From: Paraburkholderia sp. BL10I2N1
GTDB lineage: Bacteria; Pseudomonadota; Gammaproteobacteria; Burkholderiales; Burkholderiaceae
Assembly: GCF_004361815.1 (NCBI RefSeq)
Contig: NZ_SNWA01000001.1
Span: forward strand, 2,232,001-2,296,000
Length of the DNA stretch: 64,000 bases
Direction: 5' to 3'
A program made the position numbers and the translations under genes. How positions within the stretch are numbered: position 1 is the stretch's first letter; each line of letters begins with the position of its first letter. The notes beneath the pieces were generated by a model. The model had not been told where the DNA came from. It ran no database searches and saw nothing but the letters and a program-made list of their open reading frames with translations. Below are positions 18,691 through 27,964 of this stretch, piece after piece.

Positions 18691-20034
18691 TCACGCTTTA
18701 TGCAGATTGCTCGCTCGTTCAGACCTTAACGCAAAAAACATCGCCGTGCAGGCAAGAAGCAGCATGAATGCAATGAAATAGAACGCGTTGTTCATGCTTC
18801 CAGTGTAAGTCTTGATAAGACCGATTAGATACGGGGTGATGGTCCCGCTCGTTACGCCGATAGTGCTGACCAGAGCGATACTCGCAGGAGCGCTGGAGCC
18901 ACGGAAGAAGCTGGCGGGCACAGACCAGAAGATGGGATGAGCCCCGTAAATAAATACGGCCGCCGCAGTCAACAGCGCCATGGATAGTGCGAAGCCCAGG
19001 CCATGCGAGGTCAGCAGCGCCAGAGCTGCAGCGGCGCCAGCGCCACAGACGATGAAGTGCCATTTGCGTTCGTTGCGTCGGTCGGAACGACGGGCAATCA
19101 AAATAACGCCCACAGCGCCGATTGCATTCGGGATTGCCGAGTACAGACTAATCTGAACGATGTCGGTAATTCCGAATTCGCGAATCATCGTCGGCATCCA
19201 GAATAGCAACAGGAGGATGCCCGAGGTCAGGCAGAAGTACACAAACGCGAACACATAGACGTACGGGTTACCCACCGCCGCAAGCAGGGAATGGCTATGC
19301 TCAGCAGGCTTTCCGTCGTTCGCCAGCACGTCTTCCAGTCGCCGCTTCTCACCTGCGCTAAGCCACGGTGCAGCGGACGGCCTGTCTTTCAAGAAAAAGA
19401 ATGCGATAACACCAAGCAGGATTGCCGGAGCACCCTCGATGGCCAGCATCCACTGCCAACCGTGGACACCATGGACCCCATCCATGCCGCGCATAATCCA
19501 GCCAGAGACCAGACCGCCAAGCACACCGGCGACGGCGACACCAGCATAAAAAACGGATAGCGCTCCTGCGCGACGGCGTGCCGGGAACCAGTACGTCAGA
19601 TATAAAACGATGCCTGGGAAGAAGCCGGCCTCGAATACACCGAGAAGAAAGCGTAAGACGTAAAACTGCATGCTGTTGGATACCGCGACCATCATGACCG
19701 AACACGCGCCCCACAACACCATGATTCGCGCGAAGGTCTTCCTCGCTCCAAACTTATGCAAGAGTATGTTGCTGGGCACTTCGAAGAGGACGTACCCGAC
19801 AAAGAAGAACACTGCGCCCAAACTGTACGCGGCGTCAGTGAAGGAAAGGTCGTGCTTCATCTGCAACTGAGCGAACCCGATGTTGTTCCGGTCCAGGATT
19901 GCAATTACGTAACAGAAGAAGAGAAACGGAATGATTCGCAGCGTCACCTTGCGAAACAGAGTGTCATCCGATGTGCCGACAGATGGGGGATTCGTCGGTG
20001 CAGGGACCGTGCCGACTGAACTTCGCGTTGTCAT
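18691..20034 (-). CDS. MFS transporter, anion:cation symporter (ACS) type
   Basis: The 447-residue membrane protein has about twelve hydrophobic segments and ACS-family signatures: RIIPFLFFCYVIAILDRNNI, GFAQLQMKHDL, and FLLGVFEAGFFPGIVLYLTY. Relatives import organic anions such as phthalate, tartrate or hydroxyphenylacetate with protons. ATG 20034 follows GGAG at 6 bp; the longer reading is not supported. It is divergent from a second MFS gene, each with its own copy of the 36-bp operator. It is a likely carrier for the pathway substrate or an intermediate. Confidence 0.9.
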   Translation of the reverse strand: MTTRSSVGTVPAPTNPPSVGTSDDTLFRKVTLRIIPFLFFCYVIAILDRNNIGFAQLQMKHDLSFTDAAYSLGAVFFFVGYVLFEVPSNILLHKFGARKTFARIMVLWGACSVMMVAVSNSMQFYVLRFLLGVFEAGFFPGIVLYLTYWFPARRRAGALSVFYAGVAVAGVLGGLVSGWIMRGMDGVHGVHGWQWMLAIEGAPAILLGVIAFFFLKDRPSAAPWLSAGEKRRLEDVLANDGKPAEHSHSLLAAVGNPYVYVFAFVYFCLTSGILLLLFWMPTMIREFGITDIVQISLYSAIPNAIGAVGVILIARRSDRRNERKWHFIVCGAGAAAALALLTSHGLGFALSMALLTAAAVFIYGAHPIFWSVPASFFRGSSAPASIALVSTIGVTSGTITPYLIGLIKTYTGSMNNAFYFIAFMLLLACTAMFFALRSERASNLHKA

Positions 20035-20155
20035 CAGAAACTCCAGTGCAGTTATTTTCAGTTGTGGTCCGCTGTCAGTCGAAGTACCTACGCCACCCCA
20101 CTGACCGCCAACCCACTCAGAAGGCAACCGCACCATGGCAGGTCCACGCTTCTTG

Positions 20156-20191
20156 ATTACATATTAACGCTTCACTTCGCACATGTATAAT
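20156..20191. promoter_or_regulatory. 36-bp island operator, copy 4 (upstream of ACS transporter)
   Basis: Left half ATTACATATTA, 14-bp spacer ending GC, right half ACATGTATAAT. It is 121 bp before the minus-strand MFS start. The right half contains TATAAT on the plus strand. Confidence 0.72.
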
Positions 20192-20402
20192 TCTCGTTTG
20201 TACCTATCTGGCTCTTCTTGGACCGCATACGCCGTCGAAATGATGGTAAACACCTAGTGAGCCTGCGGCTGGTTCGTTAGATGAGCCTAAGAACTATCGG
20301 AACTCGGGCTATTCGTCGCACTGGCTAGGACAAGCAAGTTCGAATTGCCCGGGTTTGCCTCGAATTCGCTTTGCCTGGGGTCCTGCAGCGTCACCAAAAA
20401 TA

Positions 20403-20438
20403 TTTGGTTGTACGCGTATTAGATTGCATATATATAAT
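20403..20438. promoter_or_regulatory. 36-bp island operator, copy 5 (upstream of second MFS gene)
   Basis: Left half TTTGGTTGTAC is the weakest of the set, but the 14-bp spacer bounded by GC and the right half ATATATATAAT keep the exact geometry. The right half includes a TATAAT -10 box 52 bp before the TTG start. Confidence 0.6.
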
Positions 20439-20490
20439 AAAACGCGGGTAAGCTGCCACGTACAGCGATTGCATCGTTAAGGAGACCAGT

Positions 20491-21660
20491 TTGTCCGCGA
20501 GAATTTTGTGGCTTCTGAGCGCGTGCTGCTTTGCCAGCATGGCGTCAATGCGGGTCTGCGATTCGCTGCTACCGTCGTTGCAGGCGGAGTTTGGCGTGAA
20601 CATCGGGCACGCCGCCATGGCAATTTCCGGATTCGCCCTCGCATACGGCCTTACTCAACTCGTCTTCGGGCCCTTGGGAGACAAGTTCGGAAAAATCCGC
20701 GTAATCGCTCTGACCACGCTGGCCTGCACGATAGGAAACCTAGGTGCAGCATTGTCCGGTCATATGGGCCAATTGGTCGCGGCCCGCGTATTGTCCGGGG
20801 CTGCGGCCGCGGGAATAGTGCCTTTAACTATGGCGTGGATTGGCGACACAGTGCCTTATGAACGGCGTCAGGAAATCCTTGCACGGCTGCTCGGCGCGAC
20901 GGTTTTCGGGATGATTGCCGGTCAGTGGCTAGGGGCGTTGCTTGCCGACGCGGCTGCCTGGCGAATCTCGTTTGCCTCACTGGCCCTGATTTATCTGGTT
21001 GCGGGGCTCTTCGTCTTGCGAGAAGTCAATTCGGCGGACATGACGGGCAAGTCGACGCCCGGCCGTTTCGCGTACCGTGCTTTTGAGGTGTTGGCGATTC
21101 CTTGGGCTCGAACAGTGCTCCTCGTCACCTTCATTGAAGGCTCGCTCGCGTTCAGCGCGCTATCGTTCATCCCGACCTATCTACACGGGACATTCGAACT
21201 TCCGATGTCGAGGGCGGGCGCGATTGTGGCTCTTTATGGGGTAGGCGGTTTAACGTATAGCCGATGCGCGCGCCTCTTGGTCCGTCGCTTGGGAGAAGCC
21301 AATCTGGCGAGGCTTGGCGGTGCCTGTCTCGCAGTGTCATACGGCGGACTCGCGCTTCTCAACACCTGGTGGCTCGCGTTGCCCGCCTGCTTGATGGCTG
21401 GATTTGGCTTCTATGCGTTGCACAACACCCTGCAGACCCATGCCACGCAGATGGCACCGAGCGTGCGCGGAACCGCCGTGTCCCTCTTTTCGTGCTTTCT
21501 TTTCTTTGGGCAATCACTAGGCGTTGCCTGCGCCGCGTGGTTTATTGACAGATTCTCAGCGCCGCCCGTTTTTATAGGCTGTGCTTTCGGCCTTTTTCTA
21601 GTCGCAGTCGTGTTTTCGTCGCTGGTTTCTCGCCAAACCGCACAGTTGGCGAGGACCTAA
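20491..21660 (+). CDS. MFS transporter (drug/metabolite efflux-like)
   Basis: The 389-residue protein has about twelve membrane helices and the MFS loop motif LVFGPLGDKFGKIRV after helix 2. It begins at TTG 20491, with GGAGA 5 bp upstream; no better in-frame ATG precedes the first helix (ARILWLLSACCFASMASMRV). It differs from the ACS transporter nearby and resembles Bcr/arabinose-type exporters. It may export a toxic intermediate or import another compound. It reads away from operator copy 5. Confidence 0.88.
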   Translation: MSARILWLLSACCFASMASMRVCDSLLPSLQAEFGVNIGHAAMAISGFALAYGLTQLVFGPLGDKFGKIRVIALTTLACTIGNLGAALSGHMGQLVAARVLSGAAAAGIVPLTMAWIGDTVPYERRQEILARLLGATVFGMIAGQWLGALLADAAAWRISFASLALIYLVAGLFVLREVNSADMTGKSTPGRFAYRAFEVLAIPWARTVLLVTFIEGSLAFSALSFIPTYLHGTFELPMSRAGAIVALYGVGGLTYSRCARLLVRRLGEANLARLGGACLAVSYGGLALLNTWWLALPACLMAGFGFYALHNTLQTHATQMAPSVRGTAVSLFSCFLFFGQSLGVACAAWFIDRFSAPPVFIGCAFGLFLVAVVFSSLVSRQTAQLART

Positions 21661-21742
21661 CGAAATGCCGGCGGAGCAGAGACCCGGGGTGGCCGCCAGC
21701 TGGCAAAGGAAGCGCACGGCGAATCAGATGGAACATGCGTGC

Positions 21743-22576
21743 CTAGACGGCCGGTACAGTCGGCGCGGAATTCTGTTCGGTCAACAGCTTGGTGGTCGCA
21801 AGAAGACTGGTAACCAGCGGGCCTTTCCAGGAAACGTCGAAATTCCCGGCAACGCCGAAGAGCGTCAAAACAAGAACAATCTCTCCGTTGTTGTCAAAAA
21901 CCGGTGCGCTGATGCTGTTGATACCTGGAATCGGCATGCCTTCTCCTCGCGCGACTCCTCGCTTTCGAATATCCGCCAAAATGGCGTCAAACTGCGTGAT
22001 GGTCAGACGCTCGCCATCAGGAGTTTGCGACCCGAAGTCCGCCCCGACGAGCTCGTCGAGCGTGGAACTCTGCTTGTATGCAGCAAACACACGGCCAGTC
22101 GTCGAATGCGTGAGCGACATAACTGTGCCGACGTGAACACCTGCATGCAGCGAGGCGGCCGGCTCAATGCTTTGCAGAACGGTTGGACCACGGTCTCCCC
22201 ACGCGGCGAGAAGCACACTTTGCTCGACGCGCGTCGCAAGGTCGGTGGAAGGCTGCATTGCATTACGGACTGCGGGCACCATGCGAAGCGCATGCAACCC
22301 CATGCGGAGAGACAAAGGCCCTGGCTCGAAACGCGAGGTGACGGGGTCCCGTTTGACGAGGCCGGTACGAAGCAGGCTCACCATATAGGTGAATACCTGA
22401 TTCGTGGGAATGCCGCTGCGCGCGCTGAGCTCCGCAAGTGTCACTGGTTCGCCAGCGTCCGCGAGATACTGAAGGAAGCGGCCACCAACTTCCATGCTCT
22501 GAATGCCGCGTTGCTCCTTCCGGGCACTTGAATCGAGGCTTTCCGGATTTTCTTTTGCCCGCTGCTTCGTTACCAT
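21743..22576 (-). CDS. IclR-family transcriptional regulator (paralogue 2)
   Basis: The 277-residue protein has the winged helix (GIQSMEVGGRFLQYLADAGE, NQVFTYMVSLLRTGLV) and effector domain (HAGVHVGTVMSLTHSTTGRV, PIPGINSISAPVFD). It is close to the IclR protein at 14.8 kb and divergent from a third one 97 bp away. ATG 22576 follows AGAGGATTGC. The shared intergenic region shows no copy of the 36-bp repeat, so autoregulation through that site is not evident. Confidence 0.9.
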   Translation of the reverse strand: MVTKQRAKENPESLDSSARKEQRGIQSMEVGGRFLQYLADAGEPVTLAELSARSGIPTNQVFTYMVSLLRTGLVKRDPVTSRFEPGPLSLRMGLHALRMVPAVRNAMQPSTDLATRVEQSVLLAAWGDRGPTVLQSIEPAASLHAGVHVGTVMSLTHSTTGRVFAAYKQSSTLDELVGADFGSQTPDGERLTITQFDAILADIRKRGVARGEGMPIPGINSISAPVFDNNGEIVLVLTLFGVAGNFDVSWKGPLVTSLLATTKLLTEQNSAPTVPAV

Positions 22577-22673
22577 GCAATCCTCTGTGCACGAACACAT
22601 TATGTTTCGCCGATTTTACCGGCTTCCTGGTTACCGTAAGCCACTTGGATTCTGAATCCGACAAGATACGCAA

Positions 22674-23483
22674 ATGGACACCGAAAGCACCGAAAAAGCC
22701 CAGCGGGGAATCCAGTCAGTTGAAGTGGGCAGCGAAATTCTGCTGGCACTCACGCAATCTGACTCGCCCATACCGCTCAAAGAAATTTCGCGGGTCACCG
22801 GGATGTCTCCCGCCAAACTTTTCCCGTATCTGGTGAGCCTCATCAAGCTTCAACTGGTACAGCGAATGGAGCCGTCAGGCGATTATGCCCTAGGTCCTCT
22901 CGCGCTGCGGCTTGGCCTGTATGGTCTGCAACGATTGAACCCTCTGCGCGAAGCCGAGGCAGACGTGTTGGCGCTAGCATCGAAAACCGGACAAAGCGTT
23001 TTTTTGACGACTTGGGGGCCAAACGGACCGGTCGTCGTCAGGCAGGAAGACCCTTCATATCCGCTGCATCTCACTTTGCGAGTCGGCACGGTCATGTCGC
23101 TCGTCAACACGGCAACGGGACGACTTTTTGGCGCGTATATGCCGGAGTCCTTGGTGCAGAAGGCTCTCGCAGACGAAGGCATACGGCTCAGCGGTGCAAC
23201 CGCACTGAAGACAACGGACAAGGAGGACCTGTTCAAGGAGTATCAGAAGATTCGCGAGGAGGGCATGACGCGAACATCGGGCCATCCTTTGCCGGGTGTA
23301 AATGCTATCGCGGCACCTGTATTTCTGTTCACTGGGTCGATTGCGCTCGCCATCACTCTGGTTGGGCCCGCAGGTACGTTCGATACAAGTTGGGACGGGG
23401 AACTTGCGTTGACCCTGCGCCAGACCACACTGGACCTGTCCTACCGACTAGGCTACTCGGCCATTCCGGGCGACGAGGCCTAG
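22674..23483 (+). CDS. IclR-family transcriptional regulator (paralogue 3)
   Basis: The 269-residue protein shares the IclR layout: GIQSVEVGSEILLALTQSDS, LFPYLVSLIKLQLV, then an effector domain with LRVGTVMSLVNTATGRLFGA and PLPGVNAIAAPVF. It is more diverged from the other two copies than they are from each other, especially in the recognition-helix region (SRVTGMSPAKLFPYL). No strong ribosome binding site precedes ATG 22674. It may read a different effector or act on the downstream hmg operon. Confidence 0.88.
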   Translation: MDTESTEKAQRGIQSVEVGSEILLALTQSDSPIPLKEISRVTGMSPAKLFPYLVSLIKLQLVQRMEPSGDYALGPLALRLGLYGLQRLNPLREAEADVLALASKTGQSVFLTTWGPNGPVVVRQEDPSYPLHLTLRVGTVMSLVNTATGRLFGAYMPESLVQKALADEGIRLSGATALKTTDKEDLFKEYQKIREEGMTRTSGHPLPGVNAIAAPVFLFTGSIALAITLVGPAGTFDTSWDGELALTLRQTTLDLSYRLGYSAIPGDEA

Positions 23484-24032
23484 TTCCTCGCGATGCGTCA
23501 GGAATGCCCGAGAAATGCAAGACAATTCGCGGCTGCCGCTGGCGTCACCAGTCAGCGACTTAAGGCCTTTCCAACGCACGCCGGCGGCGCTCCCGCAAGC
23601 CCCCTTCAAATTCCTGCATCGCTCTGATGCCAATCGCGCAGGCGAGCCTGAAAAACCTGGGCCCACTTGCGCGGCCATCTGCCTGAAACCCATCGAAACG
23701 CAGAAGCCCTGACGTCGAGCACAAATCAGTGCGGCACGTCGGCCCACGAGGCCGCCAAGAACAATCAACACGCGTGTCGGCCTCCCGGTAGTTCGCCGCA
23801 ACGCGTCCTCCCAGTGCCGAAGGCATCCACGGACGCAAGTGTGCCGTCTCCGACAATCACACGGAATGAAATCCACGCTTGCGTCTTGGCGTCGCGCCAG
23901 TTCATCCCCGCTTTCCGCCGCTCGTCCGCAGCCAGCGCGCCAATATGCCAGCTTGCTTCGGATGTTTGTAATTGCAGAGGGCAAGCAGGACTGGCAGTCC
24001 AGGTTTTGGGGACACCTCAGGGCGTACGGGAA
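23484..24032. other. Non-coding stretch before hmg operon
   Basis: About 550 bp with open frames on both strands but no recognisable domain, no ribosome sites and overlap with the operator. I see no supportable gene here. Confidence 0.5.
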
Positions 24033-24068
24033 ATTATCTATATGCGACTTAGTTCTCTTATGTATAAT
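24033..24068. promoter_or_regulatory. 36-bp island operator, copy 6 (upstream of hmg operon)
   Basis: Left half ATTATCTATAT, 14-bp spacer starting GC, right half TTATGTATAAT. TATAAT at 24063 is a likely -10 box 72 bp before the first gene, so a bound protein would block or position RNA polymerase. Confidence 0.75.
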
Positions 24069-24140
24069 TACCTCGATGCCGGGGTTGCTGGTCAAAACCC
24101 ACCCTGTCCCCTTCAATCACTCTTGTAGAGGTCCCCTGCC

Positions 24141-25097
24141 ATGGCGACAGAAAAGAAGTTTGCTTCCCACGCGGACGTTGAAGAAAAGAAAGTCACGTTC
24201 GAACAGCTTTCTGAACATGCGTACGCATACACCGCTGAAGGCGACCCCAATACCGGCATCATCATCGGGGACGACGCAGTACTCGTAGCGGACACCCAGG
24301 CGACGCCGGTGATGGCTCAGGACGTGATTCGCCGCATTCGCGAAGTCACGGACAAACCTATCAAGTACGTCCTGTTGACTCACTATCACGCGGTCCGCGT
24401 ACTTGGAGCATCGGCGTATAACGCTGAGCAAATCATCGCCAGTCAGGACACCTACGACCTGATTGTCGAGCGCGGCGAGCAGGACATGAAGAGCGAAATT
24501 GAGCGCTTCCCGCGCCTCTTCAATGCGGTTGAATCGGTGCCCGGCCTGACGTGGCCCACGCTTACCTTCCAGAAAAAGATGACGCTGTGGATGGGCAAGC
24601 TCGAAGTGCAAATTCTGCAGCTTGGTCGTGGGCACACCAAGGGCGATACGGTTGTCTGGCTTCCCCAGGAAAAGACTCTGCTCTCCGGCGACCTGGTCGA
24701 GTACGGAGCAACTCCGTATGCAGGTGATGCGTATTTCCAGGACTGGCCTGCCACGCTCGATGCAATCGCCGCACTGAAGCCCGAAAAGCTGGTTCCCGGC
24801 CGAGGCGCTGCTCTCAAGACGCCGCAGGAAGTGGCCGACGGTCTGGCGGGAACCCGCGCTTTCGTCAGCGAGCTCTACAGCAAGGTCAAGTCCGGTTCCA
24901 GCGAAGGCAAAGACTTGAACGCCATTTACAAAGAGACCTACGCCACGCTGAAGCCGAAGTTTGGCGACTGGGTCATCTTCGACCATTGCATGCCGTTCGA
25001 CGTCACGCGAGCACACGACGAAGCAACGCAGTACCCGGACCCTCGCATCTGGACGGCGCAGCGCGACAAGGAGATGTGGGAAACCCTCGAGGGCTGA
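24141..25097 (+). CDS. MBL-fold metallo-hydrolase with altered metal motif
   Basis: The 318-residue protein has the metallo-beta-lactamase fold: GIIIGDDAVLVADTQATP, the first metal loop, GRGHTKGDTVVWLP and LLSGDLVEYG. The usual HxHxDH reads HYHAVR, so the Asp and His of the second metal site are replaced by Val and Arg, while the ligands of site one and the bridging Asp remain. It is the first gene of the hmg operon, 78 bp before hmgA. It could hydrolyse a thioester, lactone or ester intermediate feeding homogentisate. Confidence 0.85.
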   Translation: MATEKKFASHADVEEKKVTFEQLSEHAYAYTAEGDPNTGIIIGDDAVLVADTQATPVMAQDVIRRIREVTDKPIKYVLLTHYHAVRVLGASAYNAEQIIASQDTYDLIVERGEQDMKSEIERFPRLFNAVESVPGLTWPTLTFQKKMTLWMGKLEVQILQLGRGHTKGDTVVWLPQEKTLLSGDLVEYGATPYAGDAYFQDWPATLDAIAALKPEKLVPGRGAALKTPQEVADGLAGTRAFVSELYSKVKSGSSEGKDLNAIYKETYATLKPKFGDWVIFDHCMPFDVTRAHDEATQYPDPRIWTAQRDKEMWETLEG

Positions 25098-25175
25098 CCT
25101 GCATCGCGCGCCGGCCTGTGTGCATCAGGAACGCACAGGTCGCTTCAACGACAAGCTCAATCTGGAGTTTACAAA

Positions 25176-26582
25176 GTGCAACAACCGACGCGAGACATAT
25201 CAAGTCGCCGTGGGCCTGCTCAGGCGGGCGCGCCCTGCAATCCGTTACTGGAGCGCGCATCGTCCGCGTCTGCGTTCTCCGCCCATCCAGTTGGCTACCA
25301 ATCTGGATTTGCGAGCGAGTTCGCCACCGAGGCGCTCCCCGGTGCTCTCCCGGCTGGTCAAAATTCACCTCAGCGGGCACCCTACGGCCTGTACGCCGAA
25401 CAACTGTCGGGCACGGCATTCACTGCTCCTCGCTCCCACAACCGCCGTTCGTGGCTGTATCGTGTGCGACCTGCTGCGGTCCATATGCCGTTCACGCCGC
25501 TACAGAGCGACAAACTCGTCAGCGACTTCTCGCGTGTGCCTCCAACGCCTCCAAATCAGTTGCGCTGGGACCCGCTTCCGATGCCGGAGACGCCGACAGA
25601 TTTTATTGACGGTCTTGTAACCATGGCAGGCAATGGTTCGGCGGAGGCGATGTCGGGTTGTGCTATCCATATGTACGCAACGAACCGGTCTATGGCAGAC
25701 CGATTCTTCTACAGCGCTGACGGAGAACTGCTGATTGTTCCCCAGGCCGGCCGCCTGAGCATTGCGACCGAACTGGGTCTTCTCGACGTGGAGCCACAAG
25801 AAATCGCTGTCATTCCGCGAGGCGTACGCTTTCGCGTCGAGTTGCCCGATGGCGAAGCACGCGGCTATATCTGCGAGAACTTCGGCGCCCTGTTACGCCT
25901 GCCCGACCTCGGTCCTATTGGTTCGAACGGTCTTGCCAATCCACGCGACTTCCTGACGCCACTTGCAGCGTATGAAGTCCGTGAGGGCAATTTTGAACTC
26001 GTAGCAAAGCTTAACGGGCACCTGTGGCGCGCAGATATTGGCCACTCGCCGCTCGACGTCGTAGCTTGGCACGGTAACTATGCGCCGTACAAATACGACC
26101 TCCGGCTCTTCAACACGATTGGCTCAATCAGCTTCGACCATCCGGACCCGTCAATTTTTCTGGTGCTGCACTCGCCGAGTGACACGCCCGGCGTTGACAC
26201 CATCGACTTCGTCATCTTCCCGCCTCGGTGGCTTGCCGCCGAAAACACGTTCCGGCCACCCTGGTTCCATCGGAACTTCGCCAGCGAGTTCATGGGGCTA
26301 ATTCACGGCGAGTATGACGCCAAAGCTGAAGGCTTTGTGCCTGGCGGCGCCAGCCTGCACAACTGCATGTCAGGTCATGGCCCCGACGCCGGCACGTTTG
26401 AGAAGGCATCAGTGTCCGACACGACAAAACCGATGAAGGTTGATTCAACCATGGCTTTCATGTTCGAGACGCGCAATCTCATCAAGCCAACTCAGTTTGC
26501 TCTGGAAACCTCGCAGTTGCAGGCACAGTATTTTGAGTGCTGGCAAGGCCTCAGAAACAACTTCAATCCGGACGTCAAGTGA
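25176..26582 (+). CDS. hmgA: Homogentisate 1,2-dioxygenase
   Basis: The 468-residue cupin-type Fe(II) dioxygenase opens the aromatic ring of homogentisate to maleylacetoacetate. Characteristic segments include [34 protein letters not shown], and [20 protein letters not shown], where the His and Glu are iron ligands; a third ligand His lies in CMSGHGPD. The start is GTG 25176, with GGAG 8 bp upstream. The N-terminus is slightly extended compared with common forms. The stop shares its last base with the next start (TGATG), so hmgA and fahA are coupled. Confidence 0.97.
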   Translation: MQQPTRDISSRRGPAQAGAPCNPLLERASSASAFSAHPVGYQSGFASEFATEALPGALPAGQNSPQRAPYGLYAEQLSGTAFTAPRSHNRRSWLYRVRPAAVHMPFTPLQSDKLVSDFSRVPPTPPNQLRWDPLPMPETPTDFIDGLVTMAGNGSAEAMSGCAIHMYATNRSMADRFFYSADGELLIVPQAGRLSIATELGLLDVEPQEIAVIPRGVRFRVELPDGEARGYICENFGALLRLPDLGPIGSNGLANPRDFLTPLAAYEVREGNFELVAKLNGHLWRADIGHSPLDVVAWHGNYAPYKYDLRLFNTIGSISFDHPDPSIFLVLHSPSDTPGVDTIDFVIFPPRWLAAENTFRPPWFHRNFASEFMGLIHGEYDAKAEGFVPGGASLHNCMSGHGPDAGTFEKASVSDTTKPMKVDSTMAFMFETRNLIKPTQFALETSQLQAQYFECWQGLRNNFNPDVK

Positions 26583-27964
26583 TGCCAGCCAATACAGACG
26601 ATACCCTGATGCTTAGTCGGACGACTAACCCAAGCCTTCGAAGCTGGGTCGAGTCAGCGAATTCTGCAGATACCGACTTTCCCATCCAGAATCTTCCTTT
26701 CGGGGTGTTCTCCGACGACAAGTCCGACACGGGACGGGTTGGTGTCGCAATCGGAGACCTGATTGTCGACCTTTCAGAGCTCGAGTCCGCAGGACTGATT
26801 GCTGTGCCGTATGTTGTCACGGACGACACAGGTCAACCTAAAAGCGTCTTCCGCCAGGCACGGCTCAATGATTTCGTAGCCTTGGGAAAAGCCGCCTGGA
26901 CCAGTATCCGGATTCAGCTGTCGACGCTATTGGCCAAAGACGGCTCGACGCTTCGGGACAACCCAGAATTGCGAGAGCAAGCATTCGTGCGCCAACGCGA
27001 CGCGGTCATGCAACTCCCCTTCGATATACCAGGCTACACAGATTTCTATTCATCCAGAGAACATGCGACGAACGTCGGAGCGATGTTCCGCGACCCGAAG
27101 AACGCGTTGATGCCCAATTGGCTCGAGATTCCTATCGGATACAACGGTCGGGCGTCTTCCGTAGTAGTCAGCGGCACACCGATTCGCCGCCCTAATGGGC
27201 AGCGCAAGGACCCCGACGCTGAGCGCCCCACCTATGGGCCTTGCCGCAAGCTCGACATTGAGCTGGAAACAGGGTTTTTTGTCGGCGTGGGTAACGCACT
27301 TGGCTCACCTATTTGCGCAGCCGACGCGGACGGGCACATCTTTGGAATGGTCCTCCTCAACGACTGGAGCGCGCGCGACATCCAGCAGTGGGAATACCAG
27401 CCACTTGGCCCGTTCAACTCGAAAGGATTCGCGACGACCATTTCTCCGTGGGTGGTGACCATGGAGGCACTGGAGCCGTTTCGCGTCGAACAACCGCCGC
27501 AAACGCCGAAGCCCTTGTCATATCTGTGCGGTGCGACGCGAGCGGGCGTCGACCTGCATCTTGAGGTACAGCTGAAGCCAAAAGCTGCTGCATCGCCGAC
27601 AACTATTGCCAAGACCAACTTCAAGTACATGTACTGGTCGATGGCGCAGCAGTTGGTGCACCACACCTCCGCTGGCTGCAACACGCGGGTCGGAGACCTT
27701 CTGGGCTCGGGGACCATCAGCGGACCGAAATCTGAATCGAGCGATGACAAGGTTGGGACGTTCGGCAGCTTGCTCGAGCTCACATGGAATGGGCAATCAC
27801 CCCTCAAGCTCGACGATGGCGAGACACGGGGCTTTATCGACGATGGCGACGAACTTACTCTGACTGGCTGGTGCCAAGGCGATGGCTATCGCGTTGGGTT
27901 CGGTTCATGCGTCGGCGCCATATTGCCCGCGCTTGAGGTCCCCGTCCCGGAGGACGGTGAATGA
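26582..27964 (+). CDS. fahA: Fumarylacetoacetase
   Basis: The 460-residue protein hydrolyses fumarylacetoacetate to fumarate and acetoacetate, the last step of homogentisate breakdown. It has the N-terminal SH3-like region (FPIQNLPFGVFS) and the FAH catalytic domain with YTDFYSSREHATNVGAMFRD, LDIELETGFFVG and MVLLNDWSARDIQQWEYQPL, which hold the Ca-binding and catalytic residues. ATG 26582 overlaps the hmgA stop, and its own stop overlaps the next start by ATGA, forming a tight operon. Confidence 0.97.
   Translation: MPANTDDTLMLSRTTNPSLRSWVESANSADTDFPIQNLPFGVFSDDKSDTGRVGVAIGDLIVDLSELESAGLIAVPYVVTDDTGQPKSVFRQARLNDFVALGKAAWTSIRIQLSTLLAKDGSTLRDNPELREQAFVRQRDAVMQLPFDIPGYTDFYSSREHATNVGAMFRDPKNALMPNWLEIPIGYNGRASSVVVSGTPIRRPNGQRKDPDAERPTYGPCRKLDIELETGFFVGVGNALGSPICAADADGHIFGMVLLNDWSARDIQQWEYQPLGPFNSKGFATTISPWVVTMEALEPFRVEQPPQTPKPLSYLCGATRAGVDLHLEVQLKPKAAASPTTIAKTNFKYMYWSMAQQLVHHTSAGCNTRVGDLLGSGTISGPKSESSDDKVGTFGSLLELTWNGQSPLKLDDGETRGFIDDGDELTLTGWCQGDGYRVGFGSCVGAILPALEVPVPEDGE

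Noticed and set aside
23448..24116. 222-codon open frame on the minus strand before the hmg operon
   Set aside because: Cys/Arg-rich composition, no domain, no ribosome site, and it overlaps an operator and promoter.
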